This document shows, one piece after another, positions 47,544 through 57,177 of a DNA stretch of 64,000 nt. The notes under the pieces were generated by a model. The model made no database searches and had not been told where the DNA came from. It worked only from the letters and a program-made list of their open reading frames with translations. Source of the DNA: Stentor coeruleus (taxonomy: Eukaryota > Ciliophora > Heterotrichea > Heterotrichida > Stentoridae); contig MPUH01000048.1 in the NCBI GenBank assembly GCA_001970955.1, positions 1-64,000 of the forward strand, written 5' to 3'. The stretch's first letter is position 1; each line of letters opens with the position of its first letter. Both the position numbers and the translations under genes were made by a program.

Positions 47544-50225
47544 ATGGGTTCATGTGTAAATAAGTTTCAAGGCAGGAATGTTATATTAAACGAAATCAAC
47601 TTGCCTTCTCCAAAAAATGAGATCCTGGATGAGTCCTCTAATATAATCAGTATAACTCGCAAAGTTTCAAAACACAAAGCTCCAGTAATAGACTCACGTC
47701 TTTTATCCGAAGTATACATCGAAGCTTCAACCGCCCAAATCCTTGAAGTCCCAAAAAATCCTAAAGAAATCGATATAATCCGTCACTCCCTAGCAAAACA
47801 TTTCATATTTCGTAACCTCAAAGAAAACTACGCAAGTGTAATCATCCATCACATGCGTCTTTACAATCTTAAAAGCAACGAAATTATTTTTGAACAAGGG
47901 CGTCCAGGGACAAACTTTTATGTAGTCTCTAAAGGTAAACTTGAAATCATCATCAACTCAACTCGAGTTAAAATCTTATCAACCGGAGATAGTTTTGGGG
48001 AAATGGCTTTATTACATGATACACCTCGTACAGCAACAATAACAACAATGACTGCATGTAGTTTATGGTGTTTAGATAGAAAAACATTTCGTTCAACACT
48101 TGAAGCTTTAGAACTTATAAACTATGAAGAAAATAAAAAATTTATTGATAGTATTTCTGTATTCCAAACATTGAATATATCACAAAAAGAAACCCTGGTC
48201 CATTGTTTGACTACACACACTTTTAATCCAGGGAGTGTTATTGTTAATGAAGGTGACCCTGGGGATTTATTATATATAATAAAAGAAGGGATGGTTTTGG
48301 TGACTAAAAACAATCAGGAAGTTAGAAGAATGGGTAAAGGTTTTTATTTTGGTGAACAGGCTCTTTTATATGTATCCCCACGAACAGCTAGTGTAACTGC
48401 TGTGGATTGTGTAAAATGTTTAGCGATATCAGGGAAAGAGCTTAATGAATTACTTGGGAATAAACTACAGGATATAATATATGAAAATTCAGTAAGGATT
48501 GGTATTGAGAAAGACCCTTTATTGCAGAAACTGACAAAATTCCAAGCTGAAAGTTTAATAAAAGTGATGAAAATCAGAACTTTCACAGATGGAGATACGA
48601 TTATTCCATCAGGAATGCCTTTAAATAACAATATTACTATAGTTGTTAAAGGATCTTTAGCTAAAAGCCGTAGTTCAGTTTTAATTGCAAAAGTTTTTGA
48701 TGCGATTAATGCAGAAAATGTTATAAAAAATACTAAAGGGAGCTTTGATGAAAGTATTATTGCTATTGGTGAAACTACAGTTGCTACAATAAATAGAGAT
48801 GAATTAGAAAGTAGGCTTGGGGGTAGTTTTGAAGAGATAACATCAAATAATGATGCTTTAAAAATATTGAGGAGAATTCAAATCTTTAGAGGACTTGGGT
48901 ATACAGCAATTAATCATATTATAAAGTGTATGAAAATTGCTGAATATCCTAATGGGGCTATTGTTGTTGAACAGAATGATCCTGGTGAAGCATTTTTTAT
49001 TGTGAAAAGTGGTAAGGCAGAAGTGCTGAAGGATGGACACAATGTTAGGACGATTACTAAGCATGACTATTTTGGAGAGAGGAGCTTGTTGTTTAATAAT
49101 TTTAGGTCTGCAACAGTAAAAGCTAAAGGACATTTGGTTTGCTGGGTTATATTGAAGTCGCAGTTTACTGAGATTTTAGATGATGCGATTAGAAAACAGT
49201 TTTTAGATAGAATTGAATTACAAGATGATACTGTGGAGCTCGAAGATCTGGAAATAGTCAAAACCTTAGGTAGTGGGATGTTTGGGAATGTTTTCCTTAC
49301 AGTACACAAGACAAAAAAAATCCTTTACGCATTGAAAACTGTAGACAGGAGGAAAATTGCCGCTTTTGAGATACAAGAAAATATAGTATTAGAAAGGAAG
49401 ATACTTTTAGAACTTGACCATATATTTATAATGAAGCTTGTCAGAACATTTAAAGATCATTTTCGACTATACTTTCTCTTAGAGTATATAAGAGGAATGG
49501 ATTTATTTGATGTTTTAAGGGAAATTGGTTTGCTCACAGAGTCTGATTCTAAATTTTTTACTGCTTGTCTTATAGTGATTCTTGAGCATTTACACGAAAG
49601 AGATATTATTTACAGAGACCTTAAGCCAGAAAACATAGTTGTAGATGAAGAAGGTTATCCAAAACTCATAGATTTTGGTACATCAAAAATAATCAAAGGT
49701 CGAACTTTTACTATAGTCGGCACCCCACATTATATGGCACCAGAAGTTATAACAGGACATGGATATTCTTTATCAGCTGATTATTGGAGCCTTGGAGTAT
49801 TAAGTTATGAGTTTTTATATGGGAAAGTTCCTTTTGGTGATGAAGAATCTGATCCATACGTAATATATGAGAAAATCCAAGAACATACACTAGAATTCCC
49901 TAGATGGAGTGATAGAAAAAGTAAATCAAAAGAATTTATTAGTCAAATTTTAAGCGTAAATCCTGCAAAAAGATTTGGGGGAGGGTTTGATACTATGAAA
50001 TTACATTCATGGTTTCAAGGATTAGACTGGGACAAATTATTAAGCAAACAATTAAAACCACCTTTTATACCAAAAATCAAAAATAATAAAGTAGAAGTTG
50101 ATAATGCACTTAAAATCCCTAAAGAATTTCAAGAGACTATTGCCCAAGTTGAAGCTAAAGATGAAATACCTCCACCAAGAAGAAAAGCTTCAAGGGTGCC
50201 AGCAGATTGGGATGAAGAATTTTAA
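47544..50225 (+). CDS. PKG: cGMP-dependent protein kinase (PKG), four cNMP-binding folds
   Basis: This is an 893-residue kinase. MGSCVNK predicts Gly2 myristoylation and Cys4 palmitoylation. Four cyclic-nucleotide-binding folds follow: CNB1 with FGEMALLHDTPRTATI (PRTA near 160), CNB2 with FGEQALLYVSPRTASV (near 278), CNB3 degenerate (about 320-420, lacking the FGE and PRTA elements), and CNB4 with FGERSLLFNNFRSATV (near 520). The AGC kinase domain runs from about 570 to 830: GSGMFGNV loop, ALKTVDRRK (catalytic Lys), YRDLKPEN, DFG and the activation loop RTFTIVGTPHYMAPE. The hinge reads LYFLLEYIRG, with Leu as gatekeeper. Four folds with a dead third match apicomplexan and ciliate PKGs rather than animal PKG (two folds). 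Confidence 0.95.
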   Translation: MGSCVNKFQGRNVILNEINLPSPKNEILDESSNIISITRKVSKHKAPVIDSRLLSEVYIEASTAQILEVPKNPKEIDIIRHSLAKHFIFRNLKENYASVIIHHMRLYNLKSNEIIFEQGRPGTNFYVVSKGKLEIIINSTRVKILSTGDSFGEMALLHDTPRTATITTMTACSLWCLDRKTFRSTLEALELINYEENKKFIDSISVFQTLNISQKETLVHCLTTHTFNPGSVIVNEGDPGDLLYIIKEGMVLVTKNNQEVRRMGKGFYFGEQALLYVSPRTASVTAVDCVKCLAISGKELNELLGNKLQDIIYENSVRIGIEKDPLLQKLTKFQAESLIKVMKIRTFTDGDTIIPSGMPLNNNITIVVKGSLAKSRSSVLIAKVFDAINAENVIKNTKGSFDESIIAIGETTVATINRDELESRLGGSFEEITSNNDALKILRRIQIFRGLGYTAINHIIKCMKIAEYPNGAIVVEQNDPGEAFFIVKSGKAEVLKDGHNVRTITKHDYFGERSLLFNNFRSATVKAKGHLVCWVILKSQFTEILDDAIRKQFLDRIELQDDTVELEDLEIVKTLGSGMFGNVFLTVHKTKKILYALKTVDRRKIAAFEIQENIVLERKILLELDHIFIMKLVRTFKDHFRLYFLLEYIRGMDLFDVLREIGLLTESDSKFFTACLIVILEHLHERDIIYRDLKPENIVVDEEGYPKLIDFGTSKIIKGRTFTIVGTPHYMAPEVITGHGYSLSADYWSLGVLSYEFLYGKVPFGDEESDPYVIYEKIQEHTLEFPRWSDRKSKSKEFISQILSVNPAKRFGGGFDTMKLHSWFQGLDWDKLLSKQLKPPFIPKIKNNKVEVDNALKIPKEFQETIAQVEAKDEIPPPRRKASRVPADWDEEF

Positions 50226-50581
50226 GTATTGGAATAGTATATAAATGTTTTATATATAAAAGGAAAATAGGATTTTATAATTTTGGGTGTTAGGGTGATT
50301 GTAGATTGTGGTTTTTGATTTTAGTATTAAAGGTGGTTTATTGTGAAATGTAAATTTTATATGAGGATTGTGAGTAAAATGGTATAGTTTGAGATGAAAG
50401 AAAAGAAAAGTATTTAAGTTTTGGATTTATGAATTTATGGATAAAGAAAGGATTGATATTTACAGTAGATTATATAATTGTGAAGATTGTGTGTATAAGA
50501 AATTATGAGCTTAAATTAAATTACTTTATATAATAATATAAATATTTTATAGCCACCAATAAAATATTCTTGGACCAGAAC

Positions 50582-50725
50582 AAGAAATTAAAACTAAAAT
50601 AAAACTTCAGCTTTATATTCAATTAAATTAAACTTATTATGTTAAAAAATCTATAAGAAATTAAAACTAAAATAAAACTTCAGCTTTATATTCAATTAAA
50701 TTAAACTTATTATGTTAAAAAATCT
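50582..50725. repeat. 71-nt tandem direct duplication (no N)
   Basis: Copies 50582-50652 and 50655-50725 are identical over 71 nt and two bases apart. It is either a recent tandem duplication or another assembly slip. Confidence 0.85.
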
Positions 50726-50848
50726 AAACAAAAAGAATAACTAAATATAATTATACAAACTAAATAATCTTCCCATTTAACACCAAATCCTAATCAGAGT
50801 ATATTTCAAAAAAAAAAATTCCAATTTTCCTACAAAACATAATTATAA

Positions 50849-50971
50849 ACTCACTTAAAACTCCTAACATTATAGTTACACTTTCTCATCATATCCCATA
50901 AACATCAATNACTCACTTAAAACTCCTAACATTATAGTTACACTTTCTCATCATATCCCATAAACATCAAT
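50849..50971. repeat. 61-nt direct duplication around a single N (assembly join)
   Basis: Copies 50849-50909 and 50911-50971 flank the N at 50910 directly. Confidence 0.92.
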
Positions 50972-51144
50972 TACCTTTTTAATCACACCTTAATACAAAA
51001 TCATTTAAACTTTAGGAAAAACCCTACATTTTTCTATAAAAATCTTATAAATTTCTTCACTTCCCAAAACTTCCTAGNAATTACCTTTTTAATCACACCT
51101 TAATACAAAATCATTTAAACTTTAGGAAAAACCCTACATTTTTC
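50969..51144. repeat. 66-nt direct duplication near a single N (assembly join)
   Basis: Copies 50969-51034 and 51079-51144; the N is at 51078, just before copy 2. The sequence after copy 1 differs from that after copy 2, so the true path is ambiguous. Confidence 0.88.
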
Positions 51145-51156
51145 CCAAAGATAATA

Positions 51157-52401
51157 ATGCATATTCTATTGATATTACTACTTGCATGTCAAGTTCTTTC
51201 CTGTGGTATCCTTGAAAAAGAAATCTCGGGGATTTGTATTCACAAGCATATGTGGCCTCCTCATACTATAGAAATATTCTCTTATCTGCTTGTTTTTGCC
51301 ATTTGTAACCTTGCTAATGCTACAGGTATAGGTGGTGGCGGTATGTTAGTTCCTCTATTAGTCCTTATGATGGGTTTTCCAGCTCACAATGCAATCCCAT
51401 TATCCAAATCTATAATCTTAGGAGGGGCAATAGTCTCTGTAATATTAAGCCTTAGAACCAAACCTGTCCTCATTGACTTTAAAATTGTATCCTTATTACA
51501 ACCTATGATTTTATTAGGAACCACAGTAGGTGTTGTTCTTAACAAAGCCTTCCCTGACTGGATGATCCTAATGCTTTTAACTTCAACTTTGATATATGTT
51601 ATATATAAAAACATCACAAAAGCATTTAAATTGTTTAGAGAAGAGACTAAGAAAATTGAAAGTGCTAATGAACAAAAAGAGAAAAACTACGAACAAAGCC
51701 ATGGGGGAATTGAACTTATGTCAAAAGGATCTACTCATGATGAGTCTGAGAATTTCGAAGTAATACCTTATGAAACTTTCCCTATGAGCAGTATAGGTTT
51801 AATTGTCGCTAATTACCTAAGTGTATTATTGTTTGCTTTAATAAAAGGAGGTTCTGGAATGGAAAGTATTTTAGAAATTGAACAATGTTCTAAGCCTTAT
51901 TGGATACTTGCTGGTATTTATGCTTGTTATTGTATGACAATGACATTTTTTGCATATAAAATGGTTGCAGCAGATTTATCATGGACTTTATTGAAATCAA
52001 TGTGTTATACGTGTATATCTTTTTTTGGAGGTATTGGAAGTGGAATGCTTGGACTTGGAGGTGGGGTTATTATATCTCCATTATTACTTGATATTGGAGT
52101 CCCACCTGAAGCAACTGCAGCATCATCTTCTTTGATAGTACTTTTTACTTCTTCAAGTACTAGTTTACAGTTCTTTTTAGGGAATATGCTTGATGTTGAA
52201 TATGCAGCTGTTATGTTTGGTATTAGTATGTTGGCTAGTTTAACAGGGATTACTTTTATTAGTAGACTTATTAAAAAGTATCAAAGACCTTCGATTATTG
52301 TCTTTATTTTAGCTGGGATTACAATATTATCTGCTATTTTATTACCTGGTTACTCGTTTTATGTGATGTCAGAGAATGATACTTTCCATGAAATTTGCTA
52401 G
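51157..52401 (+). CDS. TauE/SafE-family membrane transporter
   Basis: This is a 414-residue protein. A signal-like start (MHILLILLLACQVLSCG) is followed by about eight to nine membrane segments in two similar halves. Each half has the family's Gly-rich signature: ATGIGGGGMLVPLLVLMMGF in the first and GSGMLGLGGGVIISPLLLDI in the second, each followed by an A(I/T)xxS-type stretch (HNAIPLSKSIIL; PEATAASSSLIV). The halves are split by a charged cytosolic loop (about 160-210). The family moves small anions such as sulfite, sulfoacetate or taurine; eukaryotic members are poorly characterised. The start at 51157 lies just after the duplicated N region, so the upstream context is uncertain, but the protein looks complete. 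Confidence 0.9.
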   Translation: MHILLILLLACQVLSCGILEKEISGICIHKHMWPPHTIEIFSYLLVFAICNLANATGIGGGGMLVPLLVLMMGFPAHNAIPLSKSIILGGAIVSVILSLRTKPVLIDFKIVSLLQPMILLGTTVGVVLNKAFPDWMILMLLTSTLIYVIYKNITKAFKLFREETKKIESANEQKEKNYEQSHGGIELMSKGSTHDESENFEVIPYETFPMSSIGLIVANYLSVLLFALIKGGSGMESILEIEQCSKPYWILAGIYACYCMTMTFFAYKMVAADLSWTLLKSMCYTCISFFGGIGSGMLGLGGGVIISPLLLDIGVPPEATAASSSLIVLFTSSSTSLQFFLGNMLDVEYAAVMFGISMLASLTGITFISRLIKKYQRPSIIVFILAGITILSAILLPGYSFYVMSENDTFHEIC

Positions 52402-53008
52402 TTATTAAGTTTTGGTTTGGAATAATAAGGATTTTTGTAGTAAAGTAGATAAGTTTGCGTTGAGTTAAAAGTTTTGTGTGGCTAAATTTATGATTTATAA
52501 GGATTATTGATGCGATTGTGGGCTTATGTTTGAGGCTATTAGTAAGGATTAAGTTTATATGTGAAGAATGGATTTTTTATTTTTTGCGAATTAATTGGAT
52601 TTTTTGTAATATTTTACTTCTTTTGATAATTTTTTTTTATGCTATTTTGGTTTTGATTTTATATTTTATTAGATCAGATGGTAGATTGCCAGGATAGATG
52701 CTTTTTGATTACCCAAATTTTTGGTTTAAGAATTTTTTATATTATATTTTATAGTCCGCAACTCAAAGAAAAGAAATTTTTAATTATTTTTTTAAGAATC
52801 AATAATATATTAGCTATTATAATTTATGACTCTTATATTAATTTGAAAGAAAATAGGCTGATTTAAGATAATCAATAGCAAAAATATAAGTTATTTATAT
52901 TTGAATTGGTTAAGAATATATTGTTTTTAATAATTATTATCTTATTATGTTATATAATCACATTTAATGATATCTTATAAGACTAAAGTAGTTTTATAAT
53001 AATATATT
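52402..53008. other. Intergenic
   Basis: G/T-rich 3' flank of the transporter, then AT-rich. A 62-codon frame at 52678-52866 has a composition like random AT-rich DNA and is not called. Confidence 0.5.
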
Positions 53009-55672
53009 ATGTCAAAAAGTGTTAGTCTTCCGTTTTTGCCTCAAGCTACTGGGCATAAATCAGCAAAAAACCTTTCAATAAATTCTGAGCCTCTTATAAC
53101 TTTAAGAGATAGAGGGCTTACATCAAGAGTTTCAACTGATTCAACACGTAATTTTCTTTTAAAGTCTAGAGAAAGACTAAAACGAGGTTGTATGGAAACA
53201 TACCCAGGATCAATCGGACCTTCTGCCAAATTAGATTTTATCCACAACTATAAATTCCTCAAAGAAATTTCAGAAAGAAATAAATACGAGAAATTAGAAT
53301 TATCACCAAGTGCAGCTTATTTAGAAGCTATTGATAAACAAAAACTTAATCCTGTTCCGTTTGGCATAGTAAGAAATAATGGTAAAGAAACTGAAGTAGA
53401 CATACATGGCTACTATATGGGCGATAATTATGCAAAAGCTTTTTCTGAAGGATTTAAACACTGCAAATCAATAGAAAAAATAAACCTCAAATCAAATCGA
53501 TTATCTGAAAAAGGGACAAGTTTAATTCTCTCAACATTAGACCTTCAAAATATAAAAGATTTATGCCTTTCTGATAATAAACTTGGCTTGCTTGCAATTC
53601 GTAAAATTAGAGAGGTTTTAATAGATCCTAAATTAAGCCTAAAACATTTAAGCTTAGAAAGTACAGGATTAAACGACCAAGCAGGTATTATGATTTTTGA
53701 CTCTTTACTTTTCAATTCATCAGTCACAAGGTTAAATTTAGCTAAAAACAATCTTACTCAAGTTTCCGCAAAAAGCTTGAAAAATACTCTTTCTTCAAAC
53801 AATACTTTAAGAAGACTTGATTTACATTGGAATCATTTCACAGGTAGTGGTTGTGCTCAGATTTTTGAAGGAATAACAAAAAATTTAGTACTCATTGAAT
53901 TAGATTTGTCTTGGAATTTAATGACAAGAAATCTTGGTGAAGATGATTTACAAACTATTAGTAAAACTCTTTCATTACAAAAAAGTTTAAGGCATTTAGA
54001 TTTAAGTTCAAACTATTTAACAGGAGAAGGTTGTAAAATAATAAGTGAAGGTCTTGCTTTAAATCATAAAATACTTGGTATTCATATGACAGGAAATGAT
54101 TGTACAGTTGATTCAAGAGGTTTTATTATACCTAATCCTTATGTTAGTAAAGTAGAACAAGGACATTTTATGGCTAGGATAATTGGTGAAAAGAAAACAA
54201 AAAAACATTCTCAAATAAATTGTTGGCTTTGTGAAGGATGGATAGAAATTAAATTTGATTTTAAAGGTGAAGCTGTAGAACCTGTATGTATTCATCTTGA
54301 ATGTGATGATTATCAACCTGATATTATGATTAAAGAAAATGATTATTATACCATAACCCGTGTTGTTCCCCCTGGAAAAGTGAATTTTTTCTTTTCAGTC
54401 AACTTGAATTTTGTAAAATCTCAAGATTTCCGTATACAAAAACTCCCAGCTCCAATTGAAAAAAATATTCATTTTTGGGGCGATTTAAATGTACGATTAT
54501 TCATAAGCAACTTAAATCAAATTGAAGCTAAAGGTCTTGTTTGTAACTCAAAAGACCCTTTTCGTACTGAACCTCGTACCCCTAAACTTGAATACATCCC
54601 CCCACCAACTGAAATGGAAAAAATCCCATGGTCAATCCCAATATCTTTATTTAAAGATTACAAACTAGACGATGAAGATTTACTTAATGAATGTTTCGAG
54701 TTTGATTGGAAACATTGTAGAATCCCTAATTTAGTAAAAGATCCACATGAATTAGAACTTACAAAATCTTTTCTTAGAGAAATATATCAAATTATCAAAG
54801 AATCCTTCAAAACTCTTTCAGCTTATTCAGGTAGTGAAATACCTTGTATAGGTTCAAATGCTTTTATTGAACTTTTAGGTCAATGTAATATTTTTGATAA
54901 CCTTTATGGTATAAGTGATTTTGGGGTTAATTGGAATTCAGCAGTTGTTCAAACAATTAAAGGTATGACTTATAATCCAGCTAATGCTCTTGTAAGATAT
55001 GAGTTTATGGAACTTATAGTTAGAGTTGGATATGATAGATATATTAGAACAAAAACTTTAAATAGTACATATGAAGCTGTTTGTAAGATATTTAATGATC
55101 ATCTTCTTCCTAAACTAACAACTCTTTGTGCTTATAAATGGAGGACTGAAGAATATATGTGTGAAATTATTGATGTGGTATTAAAATCACATAAACCTAT
55201 GCTTGATAGTATTTATAAAAAGTACTCTGGTCGTAAAGCTTTACCTGGACAAAAACCTTTTGTTAGTCTTGAAGAATTTAGAGATTTATGTCTTAATGCT
55301 GGACTTGTTAATGACTTTTTTTCGACAAGGGAAATTGATTGGTGTTACTTTCAGGCTATGATGACACAGGTTGATGAATATTATAAAAAAAGACATTTAG
55401 AGATGAATTATACTGAGTTTTTAGAAGCACTTTGTAGAGCTTGTAATTTAGCTTCAGTTAACCCTTATACTGGAGATCAACTTGAACTTCAACCTACTAA
55501 TATGACCCTTCAAAATAAAATTGAAAATGCTGCCCATTTGTTGATTAAGGTTTGTAGTCAAAGTGTTCAAGAAACATTTGTATTTCCTACAAGTCAGACT
55601 TATGAAAAACTTATGTATAGGCCTAAAGGAGTTACAAGAAAATTAACAACAATGAATGTTTTAGATAATTAA
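53009..55672 (+). CDS. Leucine-rich-repeat (RNI-type) protein, 887 aa
   Basis: After a disordered head of about 110 residues, ribonuclease-inhibitor-type LRRs fill about residues 130-370 (IEKINLKSNRLSEKGTSLIL, then SVTRLNLAKNNLTQVSAKSL, LIELDLSWNLMTRN and LRHLDLSSNYLTGEGCKIIS). A Cys/Trp-containing beta-rich part follows (QINCWLCEGWIEIKFDFKGE, then MIKENDYYTITRVVPPGKVN). The large helical C-terminal half (about 560-860) has hints of EF-hand-like order (FVSLEEFRDLCLNAGLVNDF, then MNYTEFLEALCRACN), but the calcium loops are not canonical. This layout recurs in ciliates and suggests an axonemal or cortical scaffold, by inference. There is no membrane span. Confidence 0.88.
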   Translation: MSKSVSLPFLPQATGHKSAKNLSINSEPLITLRDRGLTSRVSTDSTRNFLLKSRERLKRGCMETYPGSIGPSAKLDFIHNYKFLKEISERNKYEKLELSPSAAYLEAIDKQKLNPVPFGIVRNNGKETEVDIHGYYMGDNYAKAFSEGFKHCKSIEKINLKSNRLSEKGTSLILSTLDLQNIKDLCLSDNKLGLLAIRKIREVLIDPKLSLKHLSLESTGLNDQAGIMIFDSLLFNSSVTRLNLAKNNLTQVSAKSLKNTLSSNNTLRRLDLHWNHFTGSGCAQIFEGITKNLVLIELDLSWNLMTRNLGEDDLQTISKTLSLQKSLRHLDLSSNYLTGEGCKIISEGLALNHKILGIHMTGNDCTVDSRGFIIPNPYVSKVEQGHFMARIIGEKKTKKHSQINCWLCEGWIEIKFDFKGEAVEPVCIHLECDDYQPDIMIKENDYYTITRVVPPGKVNFFFSVNLNFVKSQDFRIQKLPAPIEKNIHFWGDLNVRLFISNLNQIEAKGLVCNSKDPFRTEPRTPKLEYIPPPTEMEKIPWSIPISLFKDYKLDDEDLLNECFEFDWKHCRIPNLVKDPHELELTKSFLREIYQIIKESFKTLSAYSGSEIPCIGSNAFIELLGQCNIFDNLYGISDFGVNWNSAVVQTIKGMTYNPANALVRYEFMELIVRVGYDRYIRTKTLNSTYEAVCKIFNDHLLPKLTTLCAYKWRTEEYMCEIIDVVLKSHKPMLDSIYKKYSGRKALPGQKPFVSLEEFRDLCLNAGLVNDFFSTREIDWCYFQAMMTQVDEYYKKRHLEMNYTEFLEALCRACNLASVNPYTGDQLELQPTNMTLQNKIENAAHLLIKVCSQSVQETFVFPTSQTYEKLMYRPKGVTRKLTTMNVLDN

Positions 55673-55753
55673 TAAGGCAGATTTATAAATTTATTAGTAT
55701 GTATTAAAATATTATTAAACTTGTCTTTTAACTATGTAATTTATACATATACT

Positions 55754-56593
55754 ATGGCAAATGCAATACAAAATTCTTCTTCATCACCAAAGAGTATGAT
55801 TATTCCATACACATCCATCTCAGCTGAATCAAATATGGTTTACCTCTACCTTATCAATGAGCTTGAAAGTTCCCTAATCAAATCTCCAAAGCTTTCACCT
55901 CTAATGCAAAACCTTCAAAAGCTCCTAAACGAAGTGAATTTTACAAAAAATAAAGATTTACAAGAAGAGTTGTTGAAAAAAATCAAATCCTGGTATGAAA
56001 TCAAAGCATCTACCAAAATTCCTAATACAATATCTTCAACTCCTAAACCTGAAAAAAATCATATAATTTTAAAAGCGAATAACCCAGACACAAAAAATTG
56101 GTTCATGCCTTACATACCTAAAAGTCTTAAGTCAAGAGATCTTCCTAAAAAAGAAACTATTTCAAACAATTATTCAATATCATCTTTTGATATACCAAAC
56201 ACAAGAGCATCAAGTTCTGAACCAGGAAAACATGATATAAGAAGAAGAATGTCTCAGTCTCCTGGAATTATCATGTCAATTGTTAACAATTTTGCAAAAA
56301 ATAAAAGAGTTAATACTTATAATTTTACACTTGAATCTTTTTTAAATGATAATACACATAAAAAAGTCATAGCGATAGATGAAAAAATTATTAGGATATC
56401 TGATAGGCCTATGAGTAGTTCAATGAGAAGACAGGTACAGGAAGTCCAAGATGTGAAGTATAAACTTTCTAAAAGAAATATTAATTGTGAGGTTACAAAT
56501 ATTTTTCATGGGTTAGTTGTTGATGATAATATTCCTGAAATTATTTGTAGTTTGCCTAGAGGAGGAGAATGCTTGATGAGGAAGAGAAAATAA
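55754..56593 (+). CDS. Hypothetical protein, 279 aa
   Basis: The frame is open slightly upstream, but the first ATG is 55754 (MANAIQNSSSSPKSMIIPYT), giving 279 residues. Residues about 25-85 are helical (NMVYLYLINELESSLIKSPK, then LMQNLQKLLNEVNF). The middle is Ser/Pro/Lys-rich and likely disordered. The C-terminal part contains RRRMSQSPGIIMSIVNNFAK and ends GECLMRKRK. The RRMS and RRQ sites could be PKA or PKG targets. No family is recognised. It starts 81 bp after the LRR gene's stop on the same strand. Confidence 0.75.
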   Translation: MANAIQNSSSSPKSMIIPYTSISAESNMVYLYLINELESSLIKSPKLSPLMQNLQKLLNEVNFTKNKDLQEELLKKIKSWYEIKASTKIPNTISSTPKPEKNHIILKANNPDTKNWFMPYIPKSLKSRDLPKKETISNNYSISSFDIPNTRASSSEPGKHDIRRRMSQSPGIIMSIVNNFAKNKRVNTYNFTLESFLNDNTHKKVIAIDEKIIRISDRPMSSSMRRQVQEVQDVKYKLSKRNINCEVTNIFHGLVVDDNIPEIICSLPRGGECLMRKRK

Positions 56594-56975
56594 TCTATAT
56601 AATCTTATAAAACCTTATTTTAAAAAAAAAGGTTGAAAATTGCGAATTGTCAGGAATGGTTAGAGAAAGGATGAATAAAAATTTTTGAATTAGATATGAA
56701 AGTTTATTAATTAGGATTTATTTATGAAAATTATGAATTTGAAATATTTAAAAGACTATTGAAAAAAATAATAAGTTTTTTATATATCAAAATATGTGTT
56801 AAATGCTATAGTTAATAGATTTTGATGTAAATAGGAGTAAATCTTATTAACTTAAAAAAAATAAAAAATCTATTCAAAGCTTGTCCTAAAATATTAATTT
56901 TTTAGTCAAGTAATAAACCCATATCTGATAATATCACTTTTTTTTTCCAAAATAAAATATAAAATCTTAATCATA
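56594..56975. other. Intergenic
   Basis: AT-rich 3' and 5' flanks. No WD40-coding sequence is present here, which matters for the Mios-like gene downstream. Confidence 0.6.
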
Positions 56976-57152
56976 ATGGAAAATCAAAGTAAAATCGTTG
57001 ATGAAGAACTCAATCAATCCCTAAAAAAAATCTTTGACTTAGAAGAACAAATAAAAGAAACTCAAATCAAAATAAAAACTACAAAAAGGCAAATTCTCCA
57101 AAACAAATCTATTATTAACGAACTACTTTATATTCTTATCGAAACTAATTAA
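56976..57152 (+). CDS. 58-residue coiled-coil microprotein
   Basis: The ATG at 56976 opens 58 codons ending TAA at 57150-57152. The product is a single amphipathic helix with regular Leu/Ile heptads (ELNQSLKKIFDLEEQIKETQ, then NKSIINELLYILIE). A-rich codons and the heptad pattern argue for a real product. Its size and shape recall small subunits of coiled-coil complexes (BLOC-, kinetochore- or dynein-adaptor-like), but I cannot assign one. It ends 25 bp before the Mios-like gene on the same strand. Confidence 0.6.
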   Translation: MENQSKIVDEELNQSLKKIFDLEEQIKETQIKIKTTKRQILQNKSIINELLYILIETN

Positions 57153-57177
57153 TTATTATTAGTCTAAAAATATTAAT

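Larger units (their letters stand above)
50226..51156. other. Intergenic with three duplication sites
   Basis: G/T-rich to about 50510 (3' of PKG), then A/C-rich from about 50730 (5' of the TauE/SafE gene). Two N sites (50910, 51078) leave a 167-bp mini-contig between them, so the sequence just upstream of the TauE/SafE start is unreliable. No gene seen. Confidence 0.55.

Noticed and set aside
52678-52866. 62-codon frame after the TauE/SafE gene
   Set aside because: Composition (Ile, Phe, Tyr, Asn) is that of random AT-rich DNA, and there is no supporting context.
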